DNA of 64,000 nucleotides. Origin: Silene conica (lineage: Eukaryota; Streptophyta; Magnoliopsida; Caryophyllales; Caryophyllaceae). The position numbers and the translations under genes are program-made. Below are positions 32,908 to 45,772 of the stretch, one piece after another. Within the stretch, counting starts at the first letter, position 1, and every line of letters starts with the position of its first letter. The notes under the pieces are model-generated. The model made no database searches and was not told the origin of the DNA. It saw only the letters and a program-made list of their open reading frames with translations. Location: the NCBI GenBank assembly GCA_029255685.2, contig CM055318.2, positions 13,521,001 through 13,585,000 of the forward strand. The letters are read 5' to 3'.

Positions 32908-33690
32908 TACTCTTTTATGAATTCATGTAATAATTCATTTTCTCGTGTACTCCATTCAACCTTATTGTTATGATATAAAATGTTTTGTTTCTCATGTGGA
33001 ATTGTACGCCAATTTTGAACACCACAAAGTGAACTGATTAACATTACATCGTTTTGGTCCTTGATTACCCACTTGAGCTGATAACTCAGGTAATCATTTT
33101 GTGACGTTGGTTGATGGTGGGTTCAACGAGCCATAAGTCACGCGGCTGACTGACCAATCACAAAGGCGAGTTATAGGGATATCTCGTAGGACACCCCGTG
33201 ACAACGTTATGGAGTCCTAAATGTTTTATAACATTGGGTGCCTGGTCGTGGATAGGACCTTCATAGTGTTCCTTAGAGTCGAGTCTTTTGACCTTCAACT
33301 GTCTCTTGAGATTAAGGCAGATTTTGGGTAACTTTGGTTTCTTTCCCACGGTCACCGTAACAGGGGCCAAGAGGATTTTTTCTGGGTTATTTCATGCTGC
33401 GCGATATCGGCAGGATTCGAGTTGAGGGAAATATCCAAACCCTTATCAGGATTTTATCATTTCTCAGGGCCACTCGAGGAGTAGTAACTGAAATGCATGG
33501 CCATGCTCGAATACAGATTCGTTTTATCAGTTAAGTTACTCTCTAGTCGGGGAAACCACTCTTGATACAGATCGCTTGTGAGATACGACCTTTGCGAATG
33601 CGGATTTGCAAATTGTCTTACATTGAGTGGGAGAAATTTTAAAAGGATATGAGATTCGGTTATCGCACCTACACTTGTACGGACAAGTGG
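32908..33690 (+). other. Element E 3' noncoding block and polypurine tract
   Basis: Read against the minus strand of B (about 38150-38840) and F (about 47290-47960), this block shows collinear similarity. It includes a GCCTGGTCGTGG string (33239-33250), a CTCGAGGAG segment near 33473 and ATTGAGTGGGAGA near 33623. The tract GGACAAGTGGGAG at 33681-33693 borders the 3' LTR. The shared block is non-coding in all three elements, which suggests a common RNA-level signal. Confidence 0.75.
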
Positions 33691-33695
33691 GAGTT

Positions 33696-34770
33696 TGTTG
33701 GAGCTTGTGTCCTCCACATGTAGTGTGATAACGTCATTGCACATACCCTTGTACGGACAAGTGGGAGATTGTTGGGGCTGGTGTCCTTGACAATTAAGTA
33801 CAATGACTTATTAAATCTCTTTAAGGATCACAAGGGCATACTTTTGTATTATTACCAATTGATCCACGTTTATCAATAACGGTTGGCTTGCTAGATAAGT
33901 TTGACGTTATTGTCATACGGATGGCGGTGATCAACTGGTCCCTATACGTCATACCTATAGGACACGTTTGAGAGATGTGAAGGTATGAAAATACAATCAC
34001 ATTTATGCCGGATATGACTAAACAGTTAGTCAGAGGTATTGACTATTAAATTAGTCAATAAGATGTTGAGATTACTATTTAATACGGATTAAATAATTTT
34101 AGCTAATACGGATTGCATGATTAATTCGTAAAATTAAATATAAACGGTTATATTTAATTAAATATTGTATTCGCGTATTAATATAAACAGTTATATTAAT
34201 TTGGGTAATTATACAATATCGTAATTTTATCAGACCATTATTAATACATCGACTGCATTAATATCTGATAACATGCATACGATTTATAAACAAAACCCGC
34301 GAATAAAGTTTAGCTAAATGGGTCGAATCACAAATTAGAATAAGGTAAGAGTGGAAAGCCCACTCCTACCCTATTGGAAATTTCGGCCAAAAGAGCTACA
34401 TAAGGAGGAGGACTCTCCTTATGTCAGGGACTCTTGTTTCACTGTTTAAACAAATCTCAAGGAAAAATTAGGGTTTTGAGAGCTTTCTTCTCCCAAAACC
34501 TCAGATCTCACATCTAAAACCTAAATAGCTCTCCCAATATTGCAAGGCAGTTGGAGAGGATTTCTAGCACACGCGGCCACGTCTCATTCTAAGTCTTGAG
34601 TGCAAGTTATAGGAGGGAATTTGTGTTAATTCTTGTTCTTAGGCCTTTCGCACAAGGACCAAAGGTTGATTTCTTTTTCATGCTTTTTATTAACTTATGA
34701 CTATAATCACAATTGTATGTTTCATTATAATCCTGCAAGTTTGGGGCGAATACATGCTTTATTCCCCACA
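33696..34770 (+). repeat. Element E 3' LTR
   Basis: A 1075-bp copy of 26130-27204, including the 84-bp extension and internal purine tract (second LTR-like start at 33780). It is followed directly by the TSD GATGT at 34771-34775. Confidence 0.93.
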
Positions 34771-34775
34771 GATGT

Positions 34776-36206
34776 GGAGTACATTGTGGAGTACATTGTG
34801 GAGATGGTGTGTGGCTTGTGTGCTTTTGTGCTGTTAGGAGATGCTTTAGTCTTATTTGGCATGTAGTTTGATAGTTTCACTTGCATTATAACATGTCTAT
34901 ATTAGTTGCATTCATGGCATATAGTTGCATTTAGGATAATGTTTTGAAAATGCCTAATTGAGAACTTTGACAAAATCGTTTAGGCCATTGCAAATAATTC
35001 TTCTACTTATGACTTTGTCTTTTAGAATGATTTTTAAAACACCCTAGGTCATGCTTTTCTAGTGTCTTTCTGACCATGGTCCAATACCGAGTCAAGGGTT
35101 TGCATGTGAGTCACCTTGTCCAACCCCGTAATGCGAAATGGTTTTGATTATCTTGTCTTGGTGACCTTGTTCGACTTGGCGGTTTGGCAACCCAAAAATA
35201 ACTTTCATGAATAAATTTGGAATGCTCTTTTCAATGATCCTAAGAAGTGGAAATGTTTTGAAAGAAAAAAAGAAACCTCAAGTGAAAAAGAAAAGAAAAA
35301 ATGGTTGTTGCAAAAGAATAAGAACATATTGTTTTGGTGGAGGCGTACCACTTCGATGTGCTTTGGAGGGTTGCCATTGAGTTGGCTTCCCACTTGGTTG
35401 TGAATTCGACCGCCCAAAGACAGAGTGATTGTCACCCCGATAAGCTATTGTCTAGAGGTTAACCGGTTGCCTAATAAGCGATTGGCGAAAGCAAAGGACA
35501 TTAGCACGCGTGGGACAAACCCCATCCTAACTCATGGCATGAAAAAGAAATGAAAAAAAAATTGAATGAGGCCAAGTTTTGATTGTAATCCACCATTTTG
35601 CATTGATTTGAGCATTTCACTCCAAAAAATCAATTTTGCCATGCCGTTTTGTCGATCTTGGGACGACCCATGACCTTTACTTTGTGAAGAATCTAGACTT
35701 GTTGTATCTTTTGTCTTTAGCATTGCGGGGATTATCATTCCATTCCATCCGATCGCCCTTGACAAAAGTATTTGGATAACGGTTATGAAAGTAGCCTAGG
35801 TTAGCATGATTTGGCGGTGTTTTGTTGTCATCCTTCTTGCCTTAGTGACTTGTAGAATTAATATTTGTAAGGGAGTTTACGATTTTGAATTTGTCCCCTT
35901 TTAGTTGTTTTCCGCCGCTTGAATGAGGCAAGCGGTTTTCTTTCTTTTCCGATGCATGTTGCTTGTCTATACGTGTTTTGTTTTTACTTGTTGGCATCAA
36001 AAGTTTTGTAGCAAGACCTTACTTGCCTTGCAATAGGGCATTCTCCCTCATGAATGTCAAATTGTGAGTTGAAAGGGCTACGGGTGTAGCTAAACCCGAT
36101 TCGGCTTATAGTTAGCTTAGTTAGTTGTTTCTTTGTTTTTAATAAGGGTTATATAGTTCTTTGATCTCTTACTCGAGGACGAGTAAGGTTTAAGTGTGGG
36201 GAATTC
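34776..36206 (+). other. Element C 3' UTR, part 2, ending in polypurine tract
   Basis: This 1.4-kb non-coding continuation of C lies after E. The last bases, AAGTGTGGGGAATTC (36192-36206), are the polypurine tract that primes plus-strand DNA and adjoin the 3' LTR. Short frames here have no domain. Confidence 0.75.
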
Positions 36207-37914
36207 TGATGAGCTCCATTTTGGTCATCATTTTCTTTACATTTTCTTTATTTTCGGTCACGATTCGGCCTCGATTTGCATGTCTTTAGGTGTTTTTACG
36301 TCCGTTGCCTCGTATATTCCTATTCGATCCAATTTTTGTAGGTATTGCGGCGTGGGCGAAGAAACGGGTGAAATCGAGCCGGATTTAGAGCGATTCTTGA
36401 AGAATTGTGAAGAATTTAGCAGAGGAACCTCCCATGGCCTTCCAGCCGGTTACCAGCCGGCAGCCGGTCGGCCGGCTGGGGGTCCTTGATGTGAGATTTT
36501 GACGATTTGTGAAAGAGATTTCCAGTGCCTACAATCAGCCTCCCAGCCGGTTCCCACCCGGCAGCCGGTAGGCCGGCTGGGGATCATATCCTACACTTAA
36601 CCATTTTGAAGAAAATGAAGAAATCGTATGTTGGGCAGATTACTCAAAAAGGGCTCCCAGCCGGTGGACTACCGGCAGCCGGTCCACCGGCTGAGGGGAC
36701 CTGTGCATTGAAGAAGTTGAAGAAAAAAGTTAGATTTAGTGGAAAGGCCTCCCAGCCGGTGCCAGACCGGCAGCCGGCCAGTCGGCTGGGAATCAAGGCT
36801 CATTTAAAGAAAAAGTCCAAAGTCCTCATTTGGACTCTCAGCCGGTCCCAGATCGGCAGCCGGTCGACCGGCTGAGAGGCCCTTTTCGTATTTTCGAGCT
36901 CTATATAAACCCGCACTTGTATCATTTTATTTTTACGCATTCCTAAGCACTTTTCTAGGGTTTTTCACTGTTCCATTGCTTGATACTTAGACACAAAAAC
37001 ACTCTCAAATATTTTAATCTTTCTTAGATCCTTGTTTAATCATTCAATATTTGTTAATCTCTCTTTAGGATTCTACTTAGCCTTGTTCTTGGGTATTTGT
37101 AGAGGATTTCATTGGGTTGTAATTTGAAAGGTTTGAAAGAATATTTCAACTTGTTATCCAAGCTACTTGCTTTTCCATAATTATTGGTATAATTCTTCTA
37201 ATCTCTACTTAGTTTTTACATTTGTTTAAGTTTCCTTTGAATCAATTGTTTACCCTTTTCTTGTTCATGATGTTTAGCTTTTGTTTATGTCTTATTCACA
37301 TGTTTTCATTTACCATGAGTAAGTAGTATCTTTGCTAGGGTAAGGGGTGATCTTGGGTGTTGTTTAGATGATAAATTCATGCTAGTAAGTTGATTAGTTG
37401 TTCTTAAAAAAGTAGTCTTCCATTTGTTGCATGCTAGGTGTTTGATGATTTGCCTCAACGAAAGTTGGGCTTTGATTTTAGCGTGACTTGCCTTTAGCGA
37501 CGGTTGGGGGTTTGTCTTAGCATGTTTAATGGTTGGTTGTGGTATTTGTAGCAAAAGCTAGGGTATTCCGACCTAGGTTAGTCGACTCGAGAGAAGAGAC
37601 TACCCGAGACTATTTGTTTGAGACCTTCTAGTTTTCTTTCTCGCATCTTCGTCTAACCACCTTAGTGACCCCCGAAACCCTAGTCTTCTCTTCCATCGAT
37701 TCAATCTTAATTAGTTTGCTTTAATTGTTCGTTTTAGTTGTTCTTTAGTCATTAATCATTCACAAACCTATTACCCCCGACTCTTACTTAAATTAGAACA
37801 TAATTACACAACTATCCCCACCGTCTTCGCGTTCGACCCCGATTTCGATACTACTTGCTTTCGGGTTTTATAAATGTGTTTGATGCCGGTAGTGACGGCA
37901 AAACCCGGCCATCA
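36207..37914 (+). repeat. Element C 3' LTR (1708 bp)
   Basis: A full-length LTR with five palindromic modules (36427-36482, 36540-36583, 36651-36697, 36747-36790, 36834-36877) and TATA box 36902-36909. The second module, with its flanks (36520-36584), is the 65 bp missing from the 5' LTR. It ends GGCCATCA and is followed by TSD GTCCT. Confidence 0.93.
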
Positions 37915-37919
37915 GTCCT

Positions 37920-38125
37920 ATAGGTGTTACCTAAAGGGATCAACTGACCACCACCGTCATACGACAGTAATGTTAAACTCTAGTCAGCCAATCATTACCG
38001 ATTAATGTTGGTCAGTTGACTAAATCAATATTGGATCGTCCCTTGCATATTCATTTCATAAGATTTATGACAATGATTTTATCATTGTCGTGATCGCACT
38101 ATTGTTGAGGACACATTTCCCAACA
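37920..38125 (-). repeat. Element B left LTR, part 2
   Basis: The final 206 bp of B's left LTR end CCCAACA. They match 45007-45212 with a few differences, which cluster here (about five of the nine seen along the LTR). The adjoining ATCTCCCACTTGTCC (38126-38140) is, on the minus strand, the polypurine tract GGACAAGTGGGAGAT. Confidence 0.9.
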
Positions 38126-38140
38126 ATCTCCCACTTGTCC

Positions 38141-40435
38141 TCGACAAGTGTGTTTCACCAATTCTCTTGTCCTATTACGTCATCTCCCACTCAATGCAAG
38201 GTGTCTTCCAGGTCGTACTTGCATTTGATCATATCTTGAGCGGTTTTTCTCGATCTGGAGATTTAACTGCTTTGACCGGAATTATCTACCATAGATACCT
38301 TCCGAGCGTGGCCACGCATTTCCAGTTAAACTTCTCCTCGAGAGGCCTTGAGATTTAAGACAACCCTGATAAGGGGTTGGACAATTCCTATCCTACTGTT
38401 CCCTTCGCTAACACAGTCCATCATGACCCAAAAGAAGCCCATTTGACCCCCTTTAACGGTTGATCGTAGAGCTAAAATCAAAGTCAATCTGAGGCTGCAT
38501 CACCTTGGGCGAACAGTCTCAAGTCAAAGAATCGACTTATGTGAATAATATAGTAGCTCTCGCCACGACCAGGCTAATTATAAAATTTCCAGAACTCTAT
38601 AAGCGGTCACTAAATGCCCGACAAAGTGTTACACAGTCTGCCTATGTGATCGACTAGTCATCCCATATGACTCTATGACATTTGAACTTGCCATCAATCG
38701 CTTCACATTCTAGTCGCTTCGAGACGTCACCTCATACAAGCGACTATGGGCTATACTAAGTAATCCAGTTCACTTATGGGGTTCAAATTGTCTCTTACAA
38801 CCCATTTGGATTTTACAAAGTATAAATTGTGAGTTAATAATAATATCAATAACTCAAACGATAAGAGTGATTGTTATGTGCGAACAATCAATACGATATT
38901 GTTGCTCCACATAAACAATCTTTGATGATCATACATCAATTTGTATTAATGGTTTGTTATGTGAATATACCCTATCTTCACATCCTTTAACCTACAAATT
39001 TCGGTTTCCTTATGACTCATATTATCTCGCATAATATGATCTTATTCAAGTACATTTCAAGTCTTTATACTCGACTCGAGTCTCCTTACTTTAAGGAAGC
39101 TCCCACTGTTTTCCTAAAACTTATGACATGTCATCCATATGAACACAGTCATATTGTACTAGAATTCATATCGTAGTTAACCTAGATTCGATCTCTTAGT
39201 TCTCCTCGAGAAACTTATATCGAAATAGGGCTTTATTTCAACTTATGGCATTTTGATCAAGGTTATATGAATAAACATTTTCATATCTCGGATTCAAATC
39301 CAAACCTTGTTAACTGATCGGTGACGTTTCATTATCATATAATAAACTCACTTATGATTTATGTTCTCAACATGCATTCATCTAGAATTGAAAACCTCAT
39401 ATTCTTTACCTTTTACAGAATCACCATTCTCTCTAAATGGTAGGTTTCGTTTCCTTAATAACTTTTCTCACACTGAATTTCTCATCACTATCTTTATATT
39501 TAATAACTCCCACTGATTAGGTAATATCTTCAAAAATTTTCTCAACTCATAATGAACATTTCATTTTGATTTACTTCAAACATTTTCTCAACTCATAATG
39601 AACATTTCATTTTGATTTACTTCAAACATTTTCTCAACTCGCTATGAACATTTCATTTTTCATTTTCCTTTCCACGAGAACGGGAGATGATTTCTCCTCT
39701 ATTATCTTTATAAAACAGAAACATTAACATCATGGAAACGATTTCCTTCCGTTAACACTCGCGGTTCCCTTTGTCCTCTCTAGGAACTAATGACAACATA
39801 TGGAACATTTCCTTTTTGTGTCCTCGCGTAGTTTCTTCTGTGTCCTCTCGTAGTTTCTTCTATCCAATCTTTTAGAGTTCTTCTCAAGGACTCCTCATAG
39901 GACTCTTCTCAAGGATCCTATGTTTATTTCATTGGTTTACGGGCGTAGAATTTCTCCCACTCTATCCTTTAAAATAACTGTTATTTAAGAAGGATAGCAT
40001 TTTCGCCCGTCAACAATGTATTGGATAAAGAATCATGTGAGTAGTGAGACATTAGTAATATCATTCATTTAAGGTGAAAATCTTATAATGAACTAATGTT
40101 CTTATGTTTGAATTTGAAGTATTTCATGGGATGCAATTCTCGTTTTTAAGTAAGTCGTACTACTTTTATAATGATCCTATCATATTACTCATGTTATTTA
40201 TCATAAGAGCATTTTAAAACAACCAAACATGTTTGATTAAGAACAAAGGATGACTTGGGTTGAAAACCAAGTCACCACTATTACAACCATTGTTTTAACA
40301 AGATTCTTGTCGTACAATAAATATAAAGTTCTTAAATTAAAATGCAAAAAGAAAGAAGACATCAAATGAAAATTAGAGCCATGCTCTTCATGTCTTCAAT
40401 CTCGGATGCTACCTTAGCCATCCATGGAAGGAACT
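38141..40435 (-). other. Element B 3' noncoding region
   Basis: There is no pol coding similarity here. 38150-38840 carries the 3' block shared with E and F. A tandem repeat of 46 bp, about 2.6 copies (39535-39660), contains CTCAACTCATAATGAACATT. The remainder is AT-rich with many CTCCCACT strings, which on the minus strand are purine tracts. Confidence 0.7.
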
Positions 40436-41469
40436 TCAAGTTTCCTTCTCCTTCTCCTTGCCTTTGTCTTTGGTAGGAGCCCCTTTAAAACAATTTTATA
40501 AACGGGTGAGAATCAATAACTTGTATCAATATACAAAATTGATTAAATAACATGAATTAGACGAGAATTTATACCTACTGCAAAAACCTTTCCGGTTTTG
40601 AGGTCATGGAGATACTTCGGGCAATTCCGCTTCCAATGCCCCATCTTAGTGCAATAATGGCACTTGTCATCAACCTTTGACGACGATGAAGAAGAAGCAC
40701 CTTTCGTAAAAGTCTTCTCCTTAGGAGATGCGGGTTTGAAGGCTTTAACATTTTTACCCTTGTTGGCCTTGCGCTGAAACTTTCTCTTGCTTTTTGTATC
40801 GATATTAAGCACATCCTTTGTGGAACTCTCATTAAGTCTCATATCCCTCTCCGCTTGGACTAACATCTTATGTAACTCATCCAAGGAGGTTATTTGATTT
40901 CGCATGTTATAGTTTACCCGAAACTGAACATACGATTTCACTTTGTTGAGGGAGTGAAGGATTTTGTCAATAATAAGTGAGTCGGGAACATTCACCCCTT
41001 GCAACTTCAAGGTTTCGGCTAGCTCAACCATTTTGAGCACATGAGGACTAACCCTTTGACCTTATTTTAAGGTCAAATCAAAGAATGCGGAGGCCGCCTC
41101 ATATTGGATTACCCTAGGAGCTTGCGAAAACATGGTCGCAATCTTAGTGTAAATCTCATTAGCCGTGGCTAGCTTAATCATTCTTCTTTGGAGATCCGGC
41201 TCCATTGAAAATATAAGCACGTTCTTCAAAGCTTGTGACTCTTTCATGTAGGTCTCATAGGCCTCATGAGTCGCTTCCGATGAACGAGCACCGGGAGTGG
41301 GAGGAGCGGCAATGGTAAGATAACGAGTCTTATAGTCGGCTTCCGCAGCCAACACCAATTGGGCGTCCCAATCTTTAAAATTGGCGCCATGCTTCTCAAG
41401 CTTGCAACGATCCATAAAAGACCGAAGCCATGAAACGTGATGTGGGAGTGGTGGAGCGTTATTTGCCAT
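40436..41469 (-). pseudogene. gag: Element B gag, Copia-type, predicted two exons, one stop
   Basis: Copia Gag starts at 41469 (SWLRSFMDRCKLEKHGANFKDWDAQ-type N-terminus) with zinc knuckle CHYCTKMGHWKRNC near 40675-40634. It lacks protease and pol. A TAA at 41062-41064 interrupts codon 136; it would need G to T from a glutamate codon. The unspliced frame ends at 40543. I predict an intron from GT 40574-40573 to AG 40484-40483 (92 bp). Exon 2 at 40482-40436 continues the frame and encodes a lysine-rich tail with KDKGKEK before TGA. Element F has the same arrangement and motif. The predicted product is about 313 codons including the stop. Confidence 0.8.
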
Positions 41470-43926
41470 TGATGATTGAAAGTCGAAAAAAAACTACAAT
41501 AAAAATAAAGGAATTTAAAACACAATTATCGTTTTAATAAATAAACTTGTAAATTTTAAACAAGTTAAGCATCCACTTAATGATCTCTTACCCAATTAAG
41601 TAAATGATCCCGAGACCCAAATACACACTAACTTGGGCACGGTTTAGCCGATACATCCCTCATTAATGTGACTCGGTAGATTAACCCCTTAATCGATTCT
41701 ACTTTTAGAACTCTCGGTCGATAAAATTACACTAATTCTTATCTTAGCCCGAACTTATTACCACTACGGTGGCTCGAATACCTTCGTCGAGATCAACCAA
41801 ATTTCAAGAATAAGTAATCATATTACCCCACTTCACCAACGTAATAAGGTTTGCACCCCGGTTTAGCCGAGCCTACTCCCTTATGAAGAAGATCCTTCGC
41901 GGGTCCTTTACTTTTTGGTAAGGCTATGTCTCGATTTTTAAATAACGTAAGAGATCTTGTCAATTTATTATCTATCTCCTTTAAGTGAACTAAGTCGGTG
42001 AATTATCGATAAATTAATTGACACGGTCGATAAAATCGATGAAATGCATGAGTTTGAATGACGATTTGGCTATGCATGCAAACATAATAAGCATAAATAA
42101 AAGCATAAAACTTTAAAAGCATAAATAAAACCCTAGTATGGCCTTTCCTAAAATAGAAAATAAAGTAAATTACAAATTCGGAAACCAACTCCTTTGGTCC
42201 CTTGAACTTCACACGCGGCACGCATCCCAAGGCAAACTCCGTCTTGGTCGGAACTCCTTTCCGAAATGGCACCGTCTTCAAGAATCTCCGGAATTACAAA
42301 TTTTCTATCTATTTTATACATTATAAAATAAAATAAAACAATAAAATAAAGTGATACGAGATCACATTAAATTACAACCGAATCGATAAACCCTTACATT
42401 ACGGGAAATATCGATTAAAATCTAAGGCCATACTAAGTAAATTACATAATTCAAAATTACGTAAATAAATTATGACATTCATAAACAATAATTAAATATG
42501 CAATGCTTATGTAAAATGCAAAACCTAAGCCAAATCGTCTTATTTAAACACGTTTTAAATATCGTTATTCGTAATAACACGGTTTTATGGAATATCGTGA
42601 TTTAAACATTTTTAAAATCACTAATCACTCTATGAATCATTATTCATGATTTAGTTAAGTTTCCTAACACATTTTAGGATTCAAAATTTAGTCTTACTCG
42701 AATTTCGAAAATAACTTAACTTTTATTTTAATATTGTTCAGTTTTAATCGGTTTTACGGGAAATAGCATTAAAATAATCAAACGAGTCATAAAAATTTCG
42801 AAAATTCAAAATTCAAAATTTTGAACATACTGAATATTTTCCAAAATTTCAGATCCTTAAAACTTAAAAACATTTTCGAAATACACCATTTATTTCGTAA
42901 AATAGCCGTATAAAATGCATAATATTTCGAAAAAATCAAAATTACTTCAAAAATTATGAAATAAAATGCCAATATAATTTTTACATCTTCCTAGACACTC
43001 AAAGTATCTGAAAAATGCAGAAAAATCAGATGCACACTGATTTAGAGCTGAAAAGTAATGATTATGACTCCTTAAACACTCAATTTCAACTTTAACTTTT
43101 AAAATTAAAATTTAAAATTTCTGAAACTTTTGGCACTAAATAAAAATATGTTGATGATCATATATAATATGACTAATATGGGTGAATTTTTCGGACCATT
43201 TAAGCAACTTTTACTATTTATAATAATTCGTGTCAAATATTACGCGATTTTACCGATTAAAATCATTTCTCATGCAATATTCCAGATTAATAGCTCAAAA
43301 TTCACATGCATGCTAGAAATAATATATGTGACACTATATTAAATTTTTATGGTCAAATTCGAACTTAAACTATTTAAGCTAAAATATGTCACTAATATTA
43401 CGATTTTTACGATAAAAATCAATATTCATGCAATATTAACGAAAAATTTCTGGAAAATTCATCATATATTTTAAATATTGCATGTGACATATACAAAAAT
43501 TTTCATAGTTAAATTCATAATATAACTATTTATCCCATATTTAACTCATTTTATGACTATTTAACCATTAAAAACTATAAACCATGCATAAAAATCAATA
43601 ATTTCGAAAAATATTTATATTCATAATATGTTAAATGCATGTGAGAACATATTTAAAATTCATGGCCAGAAACATTATTTAGCTATTTTTCCCATAATAA
43701 AACATTTTTAACCGATTTAGAGCATGAATTAACCAATTTAATTACAATGATGAACAATATTATTCCATAAATCATCAAAATGACTTAAAACTATTTTAAG
43801 ACCAGAAAGTATACATGCATTAACATTTTCGTGCATATCCTATATGTACTACTCATTTTCGTTTTTAATTATAATCGCATTTTCTCGCAAAAACGTAAAA
43901 ATCGAGTTGCATGCAAGCAACCTAAT
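41470..43926 (-). other. Element B leader, AT-rich, non-coding
   Basis: This 2.4-kb leader lies between primer site and gag on the minus strand. Frames are short and of low complexity. Parts (41570-42300) align with the leader of F (51720-52460), including CTATGCATGCAAACATA and TCGGAACTCCTTTCCG strings. B and F therefore share non-coding leader sequence as well as gag. Confidence 0.65.
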
Positions 43927-43938
43927 GCTCTGATACCA
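43927..43938 (-). other. Primer-binding site of B (initiator tRNA-Met)
   Basis: On the minus strand it reads TGGTATCAGAGC, two bases inside the 5' LTR and fully complementary to initiator tRNA-Met. Confidence 0.93.
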
Positions 43939-43940
43939 CT

Positions 43941-45212
43941 TGAAGGAAAACCGTAGTCATACTAGTTTACCATAATAATCTAGTCTTACTAATTATTTTA
44001 CATTTTAATTAATCTCATATTAATTTATACTCAAGATCTTATGCATGCAACAATATATGCGGAATAATAACGGAAAGGGCCTTACAAACGGTCCAAATAA
44101 GTGCTAGGACGATCCTCCACGGAGCAACCAAAATAGCTTGCCTCCTTTACGTTGCACCCAAGACCTACCCTTAAACACCGAGACACGAACACGAGCTAGG
44201 TGATGGAAACGGTTGCCTTAAAACCGTAAACTAATACTCACTTTATTAGTCTACTAAAAATACTACAACAATATGTAGTATGAATATTATGTGAATAATA
44301 TTTTAGAGGATTTTCATTTTATTTCTTACACTAGAAATAATGCTAAGCATAAGGTTAGAATGAAAGAGTGTGAACTATTCACATATATAGAGGGTGAGGT
44401 TGAGAGTTGTGTGTGTCGTGTGTTTTGTGTGTTGAGTAAGACCAAATAGGTTGCTTGTCTTACATAAGCAACTAGGTTTGCATGCCTACTAATAGACATC
44501 AACCTATTCAATCATTATGCTTTTTCCATGCACTAATTTAAACAAATTAGTACTTATAACACACACCATCACACGCCACATGATATTGTAAAATGTACCT
44601 TATTTTACAAAATTGTAATTTGTACAATTGTGTAATATGTGACATCCTATGTGACATAATTCAATTGTATTAATTTAAAACATATTTATCACATAAATAA
44701 TATTTCTAAATTAATCAAATCATATTTAACAAATTATTTAGTAATTCATAATCACCGTCTCAAAATATGGTTATTATAATAATCGTCAATACGATATACA
44801 ACATTTGTTATAACCACGAACCCTTCTCATTCTAATTTCGACATTTCATAAATATCGATTAATATTTGACAATCGACACATTTCAATTTCAAATATAAAT
44901 CTTACTTTAAGATTCAACCTCTGATTTCTCGATATACGGTTTTAAGAAGATCAATCAATCCGTATCACATATAATTGATTAATATATAATTTAAGGGGTC
45001 TGTCCTATAGGTGTGACCTAAAAAGATCAACTGACCACCACCGTCATACGACAGTAATGTTAAACTCTAGTCAGCCAATCATTACCGATTAATGTTGGTC
45101 AGTTGACTAAATCAATATTGGATAGTCCCTGGCATATTCATTTCATAAGATTTATGACAATGATTTTATCATTGTCGTGATCGCACTATTGTTGAGGACA
45201 CATTTCCCAACA
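43941..45212 (-). repeat. Element B right (5') LTR, intact
   Basis: The complete 1272-bp LTR, TGAAGG..CCCAACA, is followed by TSD GAAGT (45213-45217). It gives the uninterrupted reference for the split left LTR. A TATA-like CTATATATG on the minus strand near 44383-44391 is the candidate promoter for gag. Confidence 0.93.
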
Positions 45213-45217
45213 GAAGT

Positions 45218-45772
45218 ATCATTATAAACAACTATAGCGATAGGATTAAACGAAATAAAACAGAGCAAAATCACAAAATTAAAATCAAAAGTGTGTGTAC
45301 CCTCTTTCTGCTGCAATCGAAGACCCTAAGAACCCCTTAAACCACCGTGAGTACCCTCCTTTGCAAACTCTGAAGTGGCGGCAGGCGTGTAGTGGTATTG
45401 GTTGTGTGTCGTCTAGGTTAGAAATAGGTTTAGGGTTGTTTTAAATAGAGTGGCAGCAGGGTAAAATTCTGAGATTCTTATATTTCAGATGTTGTGGCCG
45501 TGTAAGGGCTTGCTTGCACGCAACCCTAGGCCCAATTGTTGGTGTATTTTCGTGTATGGATAAGTCCCTCACACATCCCAAGACCCACATTGCATAGGCC
45601 AAGTACGATCCCGTTGTATACGAACATACATGACTCTAAAGCTAGCACATAAAACACCTTGTTCACCAAATTTGGTTTCGCTAACGAGACTTTAACTTAT
45701 CCTATAACCCCGTCGACGCACAATTAAAATAATAATTATTAGATAAAACGAATAAAAATACGGAGTATTACA
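45218..45772 (-). repeat. Element G left LTR, part 2
   Basis: This is the remaining 555 bp of G's 3' LTR after the B insertion, ending GAGTATTACA. The next bases (45773-45790, GTCTTCCCTCCTTAAAAT) are, on the minus strand, the purine-rich tract that primes plus-strand synthesis. Confidence 0.88.

Larger units (their letters stand above)
26130..34770 (+). mobile_element. Element E: Ty1/Copia retrotransposon with full gag-pol order, in C's 3' UTR
   Basis: LTRs at 26130-27204 and 33696-34770 are 1075 bp each, with ends TGTTGGAGC..CCCCACA. TSD GATGT lies at 26125-26129 and 34771-34775. It has a tRNA-Met primer site, a 1.67-kb leader, gag, protease, integrase, RT and RNase H in Copia order, a 0.79-kb 3' noncoding region and a polypurine tract. 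One frameshift and one stop break the polyprotein. Tork/Angela-like by motif style, tentatively. The LTRs differ at about 6 sites by eye. It shares termini, purine tract and 3' block with gag-only elements B and F. Confidence 0.94.
7150..37914 (+). mobile_element. Element C: Athila-like Ty3 retrotransposon, inserted in B's LTR
   Basis: LTRs start TGATGAGCTCC and end GGCCATCA, at 7150-8792 and 36207-37914. The TSD is GTCCT at 7145-7149 and 37915-37919. A primer site exactly complementary to the 3' end of plant tRNA-Asp follows the left LTR. The order is gag, protease, RT, RNase H, integrase, a GC-palindrome array, then a large post-pol ORF, which is the Athila arrangement. Excluding inserts D and E the element is about 14.7 kb. 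Coding regions carry three frameshifts and three stops. By eye the LTRs differ at about 22 sites plus one 65-bp indel. Confidence 0.93.
6084..45212 (-). mobile_element. Element B: gag-only Copia-like LTR retrotransposon, inserted in G's LTR
   Basis: Both LTRs run TGAAGG..CCCAACA on the plus strand and are 1272 bp each (left copy split by element C). The TSD is GAAGT at 6079-6083 and 45213-45217. Without C and its inserts the element is about 8.36 kb. A primer site for initiator tRNA-Met sits at 43927-43938 and a polypurine tract adjoins 38126. The only coding region is a Copia-type gag on the minus strand (41469-40436). I see no protease, integrase, RT or RNase H, so it is non-autonomous, matching the terminal-repeat-with-gag class. 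By eye the LTRs differ at about 9 sites. Confidence 0.9.

Noticed and set aside
38141-40435. Degenerate pol remnant in B
   Set aside because: No RT, integrase or RNase H motif could be read in any minus-strand frame. The region instead aligns with non-coding 3' blocks of E and F.
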